This document shows, one piece after another, positions 46,731 through 55,411 of a stretch of 64,000 nt of DNA. The notes under the pieces were generated by a model. That model had not been told where the DNA came from. It worked only from the letters and a program-made list of their open reading frames with translations, and searched no databases. Numbering within the stretch: position 1 is the stretch's first letter; each line of letters opens with the position of its first letter. Made by a program: the position numbers and the translations under genes. The stretch is from NCBI GenBank assembly GCA_016716835.1, contig JADJUW010000003.1, forward strand, positions 1 through 64,000. The letters are read 5' to 3'. Source of the stretch: Myxococcales bacterium (GTDB taxonomy: Bacteria; Myxococcota_A; Polyangia; Haliangiales; Haliangiaceae).

Positions 46731-48107
46731 CTAGTCGGTGAGGCCGATGGCCATGTAGATTTCGTAGCCGCCGCGCTCAAGGCCCCACCCGACGTCGACG
46801 CCAAGCAAGGGGATGACGATTTGCTTCATGTAGAGGCGGATGCCAGCGCCGACCGAGTTTTTCCACGGCGCCAGGCCGGTGATGCCGGCGCCTGGCAGGT
46901 AGTGGCGCGTGTCGGTGTTGTGCTCGTCGTTAAGAAACGCCGTGTACGCTGAATCCCAAAAGCCCAGGCCGCGAAAGGACACGCCGGCGACGGTGAACAT
47001 GGGCACTGAGTACTCGAGATTAGAGGCGACGCGGAAATCGCCGCGAAACTGGCTGTTCTTGTAGCCGCGCATGGTGGTGCCGCCCGACTGAAACTCTTGC
47101 TGAAACGGAATGTCGTGGCCGTACATGCCCTTGGTCTTGATGACGAGGTTTTGCTTTTGCTGCTTGCCAAAGCGTAGATAGCGCTCGGCGGTGAACGTGC
47201 CGTACCAGTATTTGAAATCTGAGCCGAGCTGGTCTACCGATTGCTCGTAGTTAAAGCCGACGCGGTACCCGGAGGCAATGCCGAAGTAGTCGGCGCGCTT
47301 GTCGAGCGTCAGCGAAAATTCGGTCGAGACATCGTAGCCTTCGCGGCCAGGCGCGGGCACCTCGGTGTCGGTGGCGTCGCCGGTGACATCTTCGATGGTC
47401 GCGCCGTCAGCTAGGCCGACATTTTTGTACGAGACGCGCGCGCCGCGCAGGCGGACGTCCATGCCGAGCGCACGCCACAGCTCGACGCCGACCTTAACGC
47501 CAGCGTTTAGATACTGCAGCCGCGACTCGCGCACCGCCTTGGGATCGTCGAGAAACTTTTTAGGCGAGGCATACTCAAAAATTCGCCCCGAGCGCAGATA
47601 GACATCGGTTTGCCAGCGAAACGCGCTGCCGGCGATGGACGGGTCGACGTAGGCGCCGATGAAAAACGTATCGCCGGTTGCGATCTGGCCATACATCAGC
47701 AGCTTCTTGTTTTCGCCAAACAGGTTGTTTTCGCCAAAGCCGACGCCGCCACCTTTGTTGGTCGGTTGCCAATAGAACGTCGGCGCCGCGACCCATGAAA
47801 ATTTGTCTTTGGCGGAGATGTAGAGCTTGATGCCGCCGGTTGGCAGCGGGTCCCAAAAAAAGCTTACCTTCTTAAACAGCCCGCTGGAGATAAGATCTTG
47901 CTTGATGCGCTCACCGAGCGCCGGCGTCCAGGTATCGCCCACCTCGACGTTGGCGATAAGCAGCACCGTTTCGTCGGTGGTCTTGCTGTTGTCCTCAACG
48001 ACGATTTGCTTGATGACCTCACCGTCGGCATGGGCGCGCCCGGCGCCGATCCCAAGCGCGAGGGCGAGCGCGATAAGCATGCAAAAGCTGGCCAGTTTAC
48101 GCGGCAT
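46731..48107 (-). CDS. Omp85-family outer-membrane protein with one POTRA-like domain
   Basis: A 458-residue protein: signal peptide, a single POTRA-like domain (about residues 30-105, IKQIVVEDNSKTTDETVLLIANVEVGD) and a 16-strand-type beta-barrel. The conserved GGTTMRGYKNSQFRGD (BamA/Omp85 loop with RGY/RGF-type motif) and a final strand ending in an aromatic-poor IGLTD are visible. BamA itself has five POTRAs and ~800 residues, so this is a short paralogue rather than BamA. Could insert or export a specific substrate; none identified. Divergent from 48161. Confidence 0.82.
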   Translation of the reverse strand: MPRKLASFCMLIALALALGIGAGRAHADGEVIKQIVVEDNSKTTDETVLLIANVEVGDTWTPALGERIKQDLISSGLFKKVSFFWDPLPTGGIKLYISAKDKFSWVAAPTFYWQPTNKGGGVGFGENNLFGENKKLLMYGQIATGDTFFIGAYVDPSIAGSAFRWQTDVYLRSGRIFEYASPKKFLDDPKAVRESRLQYLNAGVKVGVELWRALGMDVRLRGARVSYKNVGLADGATIEDVTGDATDTEVPAPGREGYDVSTEFSLTLDKRADYFGIASGYRVGFNYEQSVDQLGSDFKYWYGTFTAERYLRFGKQQKQNLVIKTKGMYGHDIPFQQEFQSGGTTMRGYKNSQFRGDFRVASNLEYSVPMFTVAGVSFRGLGFWDSAYTAFLNDEHNTDTRHYLPGAGITGLAPWKNSVGAGIRLYMKQIVIPLLGVDVGWGLERGGYEIYMAIGLTD

Positions 48108-48160
48108 AAACTTAGTATCTGGTGGCTTGCCGGCGCATACAAGGGATGCCGACCCGTGGT

Positions 48161-48655
48161 ATGACCCAAATCATGAATGCGGCCGTCACAACTACATGTC
48201 GCACTATCGAAAGTGCCCTCCAAGGAAACCCTGCCTTCGAGCAGGTCGACGAAAATCTCTACATCATTAAGCAGGGCTCGGCCTATGTGATGGTGTCGGT
48301 GGTGGCGTGGGGTCACGACAAGGCAATGGTGCGCTGCGCCTCGCAACTGGTCACCGGCATCCAGGTGCCGGGCGAACTTGCGCTGCAACTCCTCGAACTC
48401 AACTCGCATTTGCGCTTCGGCGCCTTCGGCTGGGACCCCTCTATCGAAAGCGTTGTCTTCTCGCACACGCTGCTTGGCGGCAAGACGCTCGACAAGGAAG
48501 AAGTTTTGGCGACGCTGCGCGACGTCGCGCTGATGGCGGATGAGTACGACGACAAGATCGTCGCCAAGTTCGGCGGCCAACGCATGCGCGATCTAATCAA
48601 AGAAGCCGCCGTCGGCAAGATGAAGCGCGCGCACACCAACAGCGAAGCGTACTAA
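48161..48655 (+). CDS. YbjN / type III secretion chaperone-like protein
   Basis: A 164-residue cytoplasmic protein: TIESALQGNPAFEQVDENLYIIKQGSAYVMVSV, followed by LALQLLELNSHLRFGAFGWD and a helical C-terminus. The pattern of one helix, beta meander, helix fits the YbjN/TY-Chap (type III chaperone-like) fold. Start uncertain between 48161 and 48173. Neither has a good ribosome binding site. Function unknown; followed by the PLP enzyme, possibly one operon. Confidence 0.68.
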   Translation: MTQIMNAAVTTTCRTIESALQGNPAFEQVDENLYIIKQGSAYVMVSVVAWGHDKAMVRCASQLVTGIQVPGELALQLLELNSHLRFGAFGWDPSIESVVFSHTLLGGKTLDKEEVLATLRDVALMADEYDDKIVAKFGGQRMRDLIKEAAVGKMKRAHTNSEAY

Positions 48656-48674
48656 GCAGGCAAAGGACACGTCG

Positions 48675-49847
48675 ATGGCCAACAACAATCAGCAAGGGTT
48701 TGGCACCAAGGCAATTCACGCCGGCCAGTCACCCGATCCGACCACGGGCGCCGTGATGACGCCCATCTATCTCACCTCGACGTATGCGCAAACTGCGCCC
48801 GGCGAGCACAAGGGCTTTGAATACTCGCGTTCGCACAATCCAACGCGCTATGCGCTCGAAGACAATATTGCGGCGCTCGAAGGCGGCAAACATGGGTTGG
48901 CGTTTGCCTCCGGTCTCGCGGCCACCACGGCGATCGTGCAATTGCTCGACACCGGCGCGCATGTGATTGCCACCGACGACCTCTACGGCGGCACGTTTCG
49001 CGTCTTTGACAAGGTGTTTCGCCGCCACGGCTTTGAGTTCAGCTATGTCGATCCGGTCATTGGCGCCGCAGCGGTCGAGGCCGCGGTGAGGCCAAACACC
49101 AAGATGGTGTGGCTGGAAACGCCGACTAACCCGATGCTCAAGCTGATCGACATCGCGGCAGTGGCCGAGGTGTGTCGCAAGCACAAGCTCTTGCTGGTGG
49201 TCGATAACACGTTCATGACGCCATACAATCAGCTGCCGCTGGCGCTTGGCGCTGACATCGTTTGTCACTCCACGACCAAGTATCTCAACGGTCACTCAGA
49301 TGTGGTCGGCGGCGCGGTGGTCACGGCCAATAGCGAGCTTAACGACCGGCTGAAGTTTTTGCAGAATGCCTGCGGCGGCGTCGCCGGGCCCATGGACGCG
49401 TGGCTGGTGCTGCGCGGCACCAAGACGCTGCACGTGCGCATGGCGCGCCACGAAGAAAATGCGCGCTACCTGGCGCCGTGGCTTGAGGCGCACCCACAGG
49501 TGCAAAAGGTCATCTACCCTGGGCTTGAGAGCCATCCACAGCACGCGCTGGCGATGCGGCAACAAAAAGGCTTTGGCGGCATGATCAGCTTTGTGCTCAG
49601 CGGCGGCCTCAAAGAGGCGCGCGCCTTTTTATCGGCGTGCAAGCTGTTCACGCTGGCCGAGTCACTCGGCGGCGTTGAGTCGCTGATTGAGCACCCAGCG
49701 ATCATGACCCACGCCAGCATTCCGCCCGAGCGCCGCGCCGCGCTCGGCATCGCCGATGGCTTCATTCGCCTCAGCGTCGGCATCGAAGACGTCGCAGATT
49801 TACAAGCCGACCTCGAAATCGCGTTTGCCGCCGCCCGCGGCGCGTGA
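48675..49847 (+). CDS. Cystathionine gamma-synthase / gamma-lyase family PLP enzyme
   Basis: A 390-residue enzyme of the Cys/Met metabolism PLP family. N-terminal TKAIHAGQ, YSRSHNPTRYALE, FASGLAATTAI, ETPTNPML, VVDNTFMTP and the Schiff-base lysine in CHSTTKYLNGHSDVVGG. C-terminal SLGGVESLIEHPAIMTHAS and GFIRLSVGIED are typical of MetB and cystathionine gamma-lyase. Sequence alone does not separate synthase from lyase. AAAGGA precedes the ATG. Confidence 0.93.
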   Translation: MANNNQQGFGTKAIHAGQSPDPTTGAVMTPIYLTSTYAQTAPGEHKGFEYSRSHNPTRYALEDNIAALEGGKHGLAFASGLAATTAIVQLLDTGAHVIATDDLYGGTFRVFDKVFRRHGFEFSYVDPVIGAAAVEAAVRPNTKMVWLETPTNPMLKLIDIAAVAEVCRKHKLLLVVDNTFMTPYNQLPLALGADIVCHSTTKYLNGHSDVVGGAVVTANSELNDRLKFLQNACGGVAGPMDAWLVLRGTKTLHVRMARHEENARYLAPWLEAHPQVQKVIYPGLESHPQHALAMRQQKGFGGMISFVLSGGLKEARAFLSACKLFTLAESLGGVESLIEHPAIMTHASIPPERRAALGIADGFIRLSVGIEDVADLQADLEIAFAAARGA

Positions 49848-49865
49848 CCGCTGGGTGCACGTCGC

Positions 49866-50579
49866 TCATTGCGAATGTAATCGCGGATCTGCGACGAGGT
49901 CGAGGATGTCGCCACGATGGAGTTGGGCGATGACCGAATCGGTAACTACATAGACTGGCTGCGCGCTCACCACCGTGGCGACGTTGCCGATGACCTCGAC
50001 CGCACCGTGATTGGCCATGGCGAGGACCGGGATGCCGCTGGTGGCGAAAAAGTCGGCAATCTCGGCGTCATGTGGGTCGGGCGTATAGTGTGCCCACGCG
50101 GCGTAACGGCCGACCTGTTGCATGCCGGTAAAGGTCGCCAGGCCGACGTCATTCGGATCGTGCGCGTAGCGGAAATCCTGGCCAAGGATCAGCGAGCCGG
50201 CGCTGTTGCTGCCAAGCCACGCGCCACTGGCAAGGTGCGCCCGCAGCGTCGGCACGAAGCCGCTGCAGGCAAACTCGTGCCACAGCGCAAAGGTGTTGCC
50301 GCCACCGATAAAAACCGCGCGGAATTGCGCTAGGTCGGACGCAGTGCGGTCATGCAGGTCTGTCCACGTGGTGACCGCTGAAGGCGCGACGCCATGCGGT
50401 GCGAGCCATTCACAGAAGCGGTCGTGATAGGCCTCATGCTTGGCCGCGGGCCACGCGTGTGGCAAGAGCAACATGGGGCGATCCGCCGCGGTGGCAGTGA
50501 CCGCCAGCAAGTGCGCGATGCCGTCGGCGAGGCTGTCGGTGTCCCAGCCGCCAGTGAGGACAAGACGCGGACCAATCAT
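49866..50579 (-). CDS. Peptidase S51 (PepE/cyanophycinase-like) family protein
   Basis: A 237-residue protein with the type 1 glutamine-amidotransferase-like fold used by peptidase E and cyanophycinase. FIGGGNTFALWHE and the nucleophile elbow GSNSAGSL (Ser of SAG) are present, with LVLTGGWDTDSLADG at the N-terminus. Function of family: hydrolysis of Asp-X dipeptides or related substrates. ATG 50579 begins the fold; the frame upstream to 50597 adds six residues. Converges with the CGS-family gene and is divergent from the RCC1 lipoprotein. Confidence 0.82.
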   Translation of the reverse strand: MIGPRLVLTGGWDTDSLADGIAHLLAVTATAADRPMLLLPHAWPAAKHEAYHDRFCEWLAPHGVAPSAVTTWTDLHDRTASDLAQFRAVFIGGGNTFALWHEFACSGFVPTLRAHLASGAWLGSNSAGSLILGQDFRYAHDPNDVGLATFTGMQQVGRYAAWAHYTPDPHDAEIADFFATSGIPVLAMANHGAVEVIGNVATVVSAQPVYVVTDSVIAQLHRGDILDLVADPRLHSQ

Positions 50580-50682
50580 CGGCCGCCAGGGTAACACAGC
50601 GAATGTGGTCGTTGTAACTGAGGTAGCCGCCTGCGCTTGCGGCGACGCAGCCCATGGTGAATAGTCGCGGCCAGGGACGGTT

Positions 50683-51765
50683 ATGAAAAAATTGGGTTGG
50701 CAGCACTGCCAGGCTTGGTTGGCGATTTCATTGCTCGTGGTGGGCTGCGGTCATCGGACCAGGCTTGGTGGGGAGGCCGCTTCCGCGAGCGACCACGCTG
50801 AGCCGTCTGGCCCACACGATCCTGCGGGTCCGCCGCCATCGGTGCTTGCCGTCGGCTACATGCAGCGGTGCTGTTTGACCGACGCCGGGCGCGTTGACTG
50901 TGCGGGAGGCAGTGAGCATGGTGAGTCGAAACCGCCGGCGGAGGCGATGACGGCGATCAGCGCGGGGCTGTATACAACGTGCGGGATCGACGCGAGCCAG
51001 CGCTTGCGGTGCTGGGGCCAGTGGAGCCCGGCCTCCGATCCGACCTGGGACGATGCCTTACGGTTTCGAAGCGTCGCGGTCGGGCGTGATTTCGCCTGCG
51101 CGCTTACATTGGAAAAAAACATGGTGTGTTGGTCGAGCGAGGCCTTTACGGCGATTCCGAGCGGCCCGTTTGAGCGCATCGACGCGGGCTACTCGTCGGC
51201 GTGCGCCATGCGCGCAAATGGCGAGGTCCGCTGTGCCGGCTTTGCCGAGCAGCCAGACCCGATCCTATGTGACGATCTGGAGCACGTTGCGTGGGCGCCG
51301 GTGCCCGACGACGCCTGCGAGCCAGGTCGCCTCGTGCCACGAAGTTGGAGCCATCCGCCAAAAGGCCTGGTTGCAACCACCTTTGCGGTTGGAGACGATC
51401 ACGCCTGCGCGCGCACCACGCAGGGCGCCGTCGTTTGCTGGGGCGCGTGGGGTTACGGCGACGGCAATACCATTTGGTCGACGCACTTGTTTCCGCCAAA
51501 ACTGCCGCAACATGTAGTGAAGCTGACGGCGGGAGGTGGGAGCACGTGTGCGCTCACGGCCGAGGGCGAGGCGATATGCTGGGGTGGCCAAGCACAAACG
51601 CCGCTGACGGGACGTTTTTTGGATATCGATGCGGGTGCGAACGGGACGTGCGGGTTGCGCGCCGATGGCACCGTCGAATGCTTTGACCACGCAAGTTTTG
51701 CCGGTACGCCGGCAGATCCAAACGTGTTGCAATGTGCCGCGCGTGGCCCGGCGCTAAATGACTAG
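50683..51765 (+). CDS. RCC1-repeat lipoprotein
   Basis: A 360-residue lipoprotein with lipobox LVVGC (Cys22). Five to six RCC1-like repeat blades follow, recognisable by a Cys-containing version of the motif (GLYTTCGIDASQRLRCWG, GRDFACALTLEKNMVCWS, GDDHACARTTQGAVVCWG, GGSTCALTAEGEAICWG). The repeated paired Cys suggests one disulfide per blade. A bacterial beta-propeller of this type is frequent in Myxococcota; role unknown, probably protein-protein interaction at the surface. Its end overlaps the convergent gene below by 12 bases. Confidence 0.85.
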   Translation: MKKLGWQHCQAWLAISLLVVGCGHRTRLGGEAASASDHAEPSGPHDPAGPPPSVLAVGYMQRCCLTDAGRVDCAGGSEHGESKPPAEAMTAISAGLYTTCGIDASQRLRCWGQWSPASDPTWDDALRFRSVAVGRDFACALTLEKNMVCWSSEAFTAIPSGPFERIDAGYSSACAMRANGEVRCAGFAEQPDPILCDDLEHVAWAPVPDDACEPGRLVPRSWSHPPKGLVATTFAVGDDHACARTTQGAVVCWGAWGYGDGNTIWSTHLFPPKLPQHVVKLTAGGGSTCALTAEGEAICWGGQAQTPLTGRFLDIDAGANGTCGLRADGTVECFDHASFAGTPADPNVLQCAARGPALND

Positions 51766-52938
51766 GCAGAGGTTGGTCGCGGTGGCGCGCGCCATGGTGG
51801 CGATGATCGACTTGGGGGCAAAGCCATCAAATTTGCATTCGAGGGTGTCGATGCGCCCGATGTGAAATCGATCGACCGAGACGCGCGCCGAGCCGAGCGG
51901 CACATCTTTGGCCGTGACATCAAAGAGCCCAATGTCGCCGCGGATGAGGCCGGGTGCAGGCGGGTAGGCCAAGAAGCCGTCAAGGTGCACGTCGACCAGT
52001 CCCGGCTCGTTGTCGCCGCCAAAGAGCAGCGCGCCGTCGCCGAGTTCGAGCGCGCGGGGCGCGGTGAGCGAGAGGTCGACCTTGATGTCGCTCATTTTAA
52101 GCGACCTCAGCGTCGAGCGCTTTTTCTTGGCATCGTCGTCTTGCTCGGGCGCGCGTCGAAAATCGCCGAGGCAGCGCAACGGGATGCGGCCAAAGGCGGC
52201 GAGCGATTGCGCGTCGGGATCGAGGTGCCAAGCGATGATTTCGCGTGAGGTGCGCGCCAACATGGGCACGCCAAAGCGCAGCGCGAGCGCGTCGTTGTCG
52301 AGGCTTAAATCTAAGAAGGCGCCTTCCAGCCAGCGCAGGCTGGCCTCGAGCGCGCGGAAATCGAGGCTGCCGTCACGGATAGGCACGTCGAGCTTTTGGT
52401 CGAGCGTGCGCATGCCTAGCACGGGCAGCTCAAGCTCCACTTGCAGGGTCATCTTGAGCGTGCCGTGCAGGGCGTCGAGAAAGCGCAGGCGGTCTTGCAT
52501 GCGGCCGCTGGTAAACTGCTTGACCGCAGGCGATTCGAGTTGGTGTGCGAGCTGCGTCGGCTCGACATGGCTGATTTCAAAGCCGACGTCCGACAGCGAG
52601 ACGTGGGGCGAAATGAGCTCCATGCCGCCGCCGGCCGACTTGGTGAGCTGCATGCCGCGCGGCATCTCGAACCGCTCGGCGCTCATCGTGAATGAGCCGT
52701 GTTCGCTGCGCATCCAGGCGCGGCTGCACGCGGTGCTTTCCGTGGCCCAGTGCGTGTGGTCCAAGCTGGTGGTTAGCCCTTCAATTTGGACGTCGGCGCC
52801 GCCATAGTGAAGCGTGCCGGCGCGGCCGTCGATCTTATCAGCCTCAAGGTGACGGAAATCGAGCCGCCTCGCGCCCTCTTCGAGGCGGATGGCAAAGCCC
52901 TTAGCGCGGACATCCGCATCCAAGCGGTGGTCGGACAT
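51754..52938 (-). CDS. Conserved-looking protein of unknown function, 394 residues
   Basis: No recognised domain. The sequence is rich in beta-strand-like alternation (LDFRHLEADKIDGRAGTLHY, GSLDFRALEASLRWLEG) and in the periodic D/L/V pattern seen in AsmA-like or DUF-type bridge proteins, but no signal peptide is visible at ATG 52938. The frame extends upstream to 53193, but that part is antisense to another gene and looks non-coding. A low-complexity acidic-basic linker (EQDDDAKKKRSTLRS) splits it near residue 275. Could be an envelope protein; not supported further. Confidence 0.6.
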   Translation of the reverse strand: MSDHRLDADVRAKGFAIRLEEGARRLDFRHLEADKIDGRAGTLHYGGADVQIEGLTTSLDHTHWATESTACSRAWMRSEHGSFTMSAERFEMPRGMQLTKSAGGGMELISPHVSLSDVGFEISHVEPTQLAHQLESPAVKQFTSGRMQDRLRFLDALHGTLKMTLQVELELPVLGMRTLDQKLDVPIRDGSLDFRALEASLRWLEGAFLDLSLDNDALALRFGVPMLARTSREIIAWHLDPDAQSLAAFGRIPLRCLGDFRRAPEQDDDAKKKRSTLRSLKMSDIKVDLSLTAPRALELGDGALLFGGDNEPGLVDVHLDGFLAYPPAPGLIRGDIGLFDVTAKDVPLGSARVSVDRFHIGRIDTLECKFDGFAPKSIIATMARATATNLCLVI

Positions 52939-53062
52939 AGGGCCAGAGGGTACGGGCCAGGGCGGCAAAAGCAAGGCGACGACCCACCCTAAATGCCAGG
53001 ATGGCGGGGCCGATCGCTCGCCGCCCCTTGCGCTGTCAGCGGATCGTGCTTTTCTTAGGGCT

Positions 53063-53395
53063 ATGAACAGCCCCCTCGCAAACCTCTTGGCCCGCGATCT
53101 AAGCGATATCGATCGCGAGGAGGTTGCCGATGTTGAGCTTACCTTAGAGATATCTGACGACGGCGACGACGCCGAAGCCGACGACGAACCCATTGCGAAG
53201 TCGGCCGTCGAGCAGGCGCTTTATGACGCCGCGCAGCTGGCTTCACACACCGGTGTCGGGCTCGATGTGTTCATGAAGGCCGCGTGGTCGGCCTACCTTG
53301 AGACGCATCCCGAGGTGCATGAAAAGATTGAACGGCAGGCGCTCATCAAGCACCTCAAGATGCTACGGCGCACCGGCAAAATCGGGTTGGCGTAA
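53063..53395 (+). CDS. Small conserved-type protein of unknown function
   Basis: A 110-residue, mostly helical, acidic protein: ARDLSDIDREEVADVELTLE, an acidic patch (DDGDDAEADDE), and a helical second half (AVEQALYDAAQLASHTGVGLDVFMKAAWSAYLE) with a basic end. Start ATG 53063. The plus frame continues upstream but without a plausible start. No family recognised. It is followed by a convergent toxin-antitoxin pair. Confidence 0.6.
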   Translation: MNSPLANLLARDLSDIDREEVADVELTLEISDDGDDAEADDEPIAKSAVEQALYDAAQLASHTGVGLDVFMKAAWSAYLETHPEVHEKIERQALIKHLKMLRRTGKIGLA

Positions 53396-53429
53396 GCGGT
53401 ACTACCGCTCGGCCGCCCTGGCGGTGAAC

Positions 53430-53702
53430 CTATCGATAGACCTCGCGGCGGTGGCCAATTTTGATTATCGCGATCGTTACTACGCTACGTTCGATCGTAT
53501 AGATGACGCGGTAGTCTTGAAGTCGAACGCGAAAGAGAGAGCTAGCACCTTTTAGCTTCTTAATCTGCAGCAACTCGGTGTGCGGGTTGAACGACAATAG
53601 GTGGACGGCCTCCAAGATTCTCGCTTGCGCCTTTTTGGGCAGGGCGTGAAGTTCCTTGACTGCGCTCTGCTTAAAAACGACTGCGAACGCCGGCTGCATC
53701 AT
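53430..53702 (-). CDS. RelE/ParE-family toxin
   Basis: A 90-residue basic protein with the RelE/ParE pattern: AVKELHALPKKAQARILEAV, LKGASSLFRVRLQDYRVIYTIE and IIKIGHRREVYR. The RVRxxDYRVIY signature and the C-terminal HRREVYR are typical of mRNA-interferase toxins that cut at the ribosome. The start ATG overlaps the antitoxin stop (ATGA), the usual coupling. Convergent with 53063. Confidence 0.9.
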   Translation of the reverse strand: MMQPAFAVVFKQSAVKELHALPKKAQARILEAVHLLSFNPHTELLQIKKLKGASSLFRVRLQDYRVIYTIERSVVTIAIIKIGHRREVYR

Positions 53703-53911
53703 TTCAGTTTCTTGATTACGCTCGCCAGCGAGAGTTCTTCCTCATCGCGCCGGGCTCTATACGCCGCAAGGTCGATTTCATCTTCGAGCTGTTCGCGAAT
53801 CGCCTGCTCGACGACACTTTGGATTTTCAGGCCGCGTTGCTTGCAAAAAAGCGTTAGCGCGACTTTCAAATCATGGTCGATGCTCGTTGAGAGGGTTGCC
53901 AGCTTAGACAT
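53699..53911 (-). CDS. RelB-type antitoxin
   Basis: A 70-residue partner of the toxin. The N-terminal TLSTSIDHDLKVALTLFCKQRGLKIQSVVEQAIREQL matches a ribbon-helix-helix DNA-binding module (CopG/RHH-like rather than classic HTH RelB). The C-terminal YRARRDEEELSLASVIKKLK would be the toxin-binding tail. It is likely autorepressed together with the toxin. Antitoxin precedes toxin, as is usual. Confidence 0.85.
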   Translation of the reverse strand: MSKLATLSTSIDHDLKVALTLFCKQRGLKIQSVVEQAIREQLEDEIDLAAYRARRDEEELSLASVIKKLK

Positions 53912-54032
53912 GGTTTCAAGGGTACCATGGAAAACCTTGGTTTTAAAAGGTTTGAATTTGGGTTCTCGTTAGATGAAACGCTTGTCGTGCCATCCGGGGC
54001 ACAAATGGTGGTGTTTGACCGCGGAATTTACG

Positions 54033-54629
54033 TTACTTGGCGAGGGCGCGACGTAGCATCAGTTGCGCTTTTGAGCCAAAGTCTGCGGCCGCCTTTATCA
54101 AGGCGATTTTATCTTGCTTCATCGCCGGGGTAATTGTTCCACGGACTTTTAGCGACCGAATAAAAAGCACAAGTGTAGCTCGCTCACGGCCGTTGTGGGA
54201 GATCGTTACGTGCGAACGAATTGTTACCTTGCCAGATTGCGCATCCTCTTCGGCAAACTCAGCGAACTTCAAGGCGTGCTCGCCTGATCTTTTCTCGCCA
54301 CTTATTTTGGTTCGTTTTATTTCATACGGCGTTTGCTCAAACGTGGTTGAGCCGATGATTTCACCATTGCTCTTGTAAGAAGCAACTGTAAATGAGGTCG
54401 CGCTCGGATTGGTCATGAGCTTGGTGGATCCGTTGCGGTGCGTCTTGGTGCCCATGCTCATGTTGAGGTCAGGGAAGGGCCGGGATCTTGGCGAGCGCGC
54501 GACTTTGGCAGCGCGCTTTTGGGCGGCCTTAAATTCGGCCTGCAGTGGGGTTTTGGATCTTGAGGCGTGGGCGGCCGAACCCAAGGTGGAGACGAAAACG
54601 ATAAGTATGAGAGTTGGTATTTTATTCAT
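54033..54629 (-). CDS. Secreted protein of unknown function, tandem paralogue A
   Basis: A 198-residue exported protein. Signal peptide (IPTLILIVFVSTLGSAAHA), then SRSKTPLQAEFKAAQKRAAKVARSP, nearly identical to its upstream neighbour, then a divergent central region (TSFTVASYKSNGEIIGSTTFE) and a shared ITPAMKQDKIALIKAA...LRRALAK ending. Codon use and base composition appear less G+C-biased than in the flanking genes. No family recognised. Sits 40 bases after paralogue B. Confidence 0.65.
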   Translation of the reverse strand: MNKIPTLILIVFVSTLGSAAHASRSKTPLQAEFKAAQKRAAKVARSPRSRPFPDLNMSMGTKTHRNGSTKLMTNPSATSFTVASYKSNGEIIGSTTFEQTPYEIKRTKISGEKRSGEHALKFAEFAEEDAQSGKVTIRSHVTISHNGRERATLVLFIRSLKVRGTITPAMKQDKIALIKAAADFGSKAQLMLRRALAK

Positions 54630-54669
54630 AGGATTTCTCGACTCGTAGTTGATGACGTAGAAGGCTCGA

Positions 54670-55272
54670 CTAGTCTGCCAGCGCGCGGCGGGCGGCGGTC
54701 AACATGACCGAGCCGTAGGGCTCGACCGCCTTAAGCAGGGCCTTGCGGTTTTGCTTCATGCCTGGAGTAATGGGACCAGATACCTGGAGTTCACTTGTGG
54801 GCGTGAGCAGAAAAGAAAGCGGAGCCGTGCTGTAGTCTGACGGATGAACAAATACATAGACCATCGGTTGCCGCGTGCCATTTGGCGACTCGATGACGGA
54901 GGTCGACCCTGAGACCACAAATCCGGCGACCTCTTGGATGCCTGGATTCTCGGTGCGCATGAGCGTGCCATCGGCGTGTTTCGTAAACTCAATCGTGCGG
55001 ATAAGCTCCTTGGAAGGCTTGAGAAACGAGGTTCGAAAATGGTCGACTTTGTTGTTGGTCAGGGTCTCGGTGAAGCCGCGCTTGGTTGACCGGGCCCCGA
55101 AGCTCCTGAAGTTGTCGCGCGAGGATTTTGGCGAGCGAACGATTTTGGCTGCGCGTTTTTGGGCGGCCTTAAATTCGGCCAGCAGCGGCGTTTTGGATCG
55201 AGAGGCGTGGGCCGCTGACGCCAACGTGGCCAAGGCAAGGGCAACCACGATAGTGGCTATCGGTTTCATCAT
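54670..55272 (-). CDS. Secreted protein of unknown function, tandem paralogue B
   Basis: A 200-residue paralogue of the preceding gene: signal peptide ending AAHA, SRSKTPLLAEFKAAQKRAAKIVRSP, a different middle, and GPITPGMKQNRKALLKAVEPYG...ARRALAD at the end. The two proteins agree closely at both ends and little in the middle, which suggests a conserved export or interaction frame around a fast-evolving core (inference). Start 55272 gives MMKP; the second ATG is equally possible. Confidence 0.65.
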   Translation of the reverse strand: MMKPIATIVVALALATLASAAHASRSKTPLLAEFKAAQKRAAKIVRSPKSSRDNFRSFGARSTKRGFTETLTNNKVDHFRTSFLKPSKELIRTIEFTKHADGTLMRTENPGIQEVAGFVVSGSTSVIESPNGTRQPMVYVFVHPSDYSTAPLSFLLTPTSELQVSGPITPGMKQNRKALLKAVEPYGSVMLTAARRALAD

Positions 55273-55411
55273 GGTGAGGACATAAGCAATCGGTGTGCCA
55301 CGCCCGGCACGGCGTTTTGGCGCGCTGGAACGCCGGAGTCTAGGCAGGTTCGCCAGGTTGTAAGGGGACGTACAACCCCTTAAGCCGCGACGCAGGTGGC
55401 ATCTGCGGTGG

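Noticed and set aside
52939..53193. N-terminal extension of the 51754-52938 gene
   Set aside because: Antisense to the 53063-53395 gene, Ser/Ala/Arg low complexity, better start at 52938.
53927..54133. 68-codon plus-strand frame beginning MENLGFKRF
   Set aside because: Its second half is antisense to the 54033 gene; no ribosome binding site and no homology.
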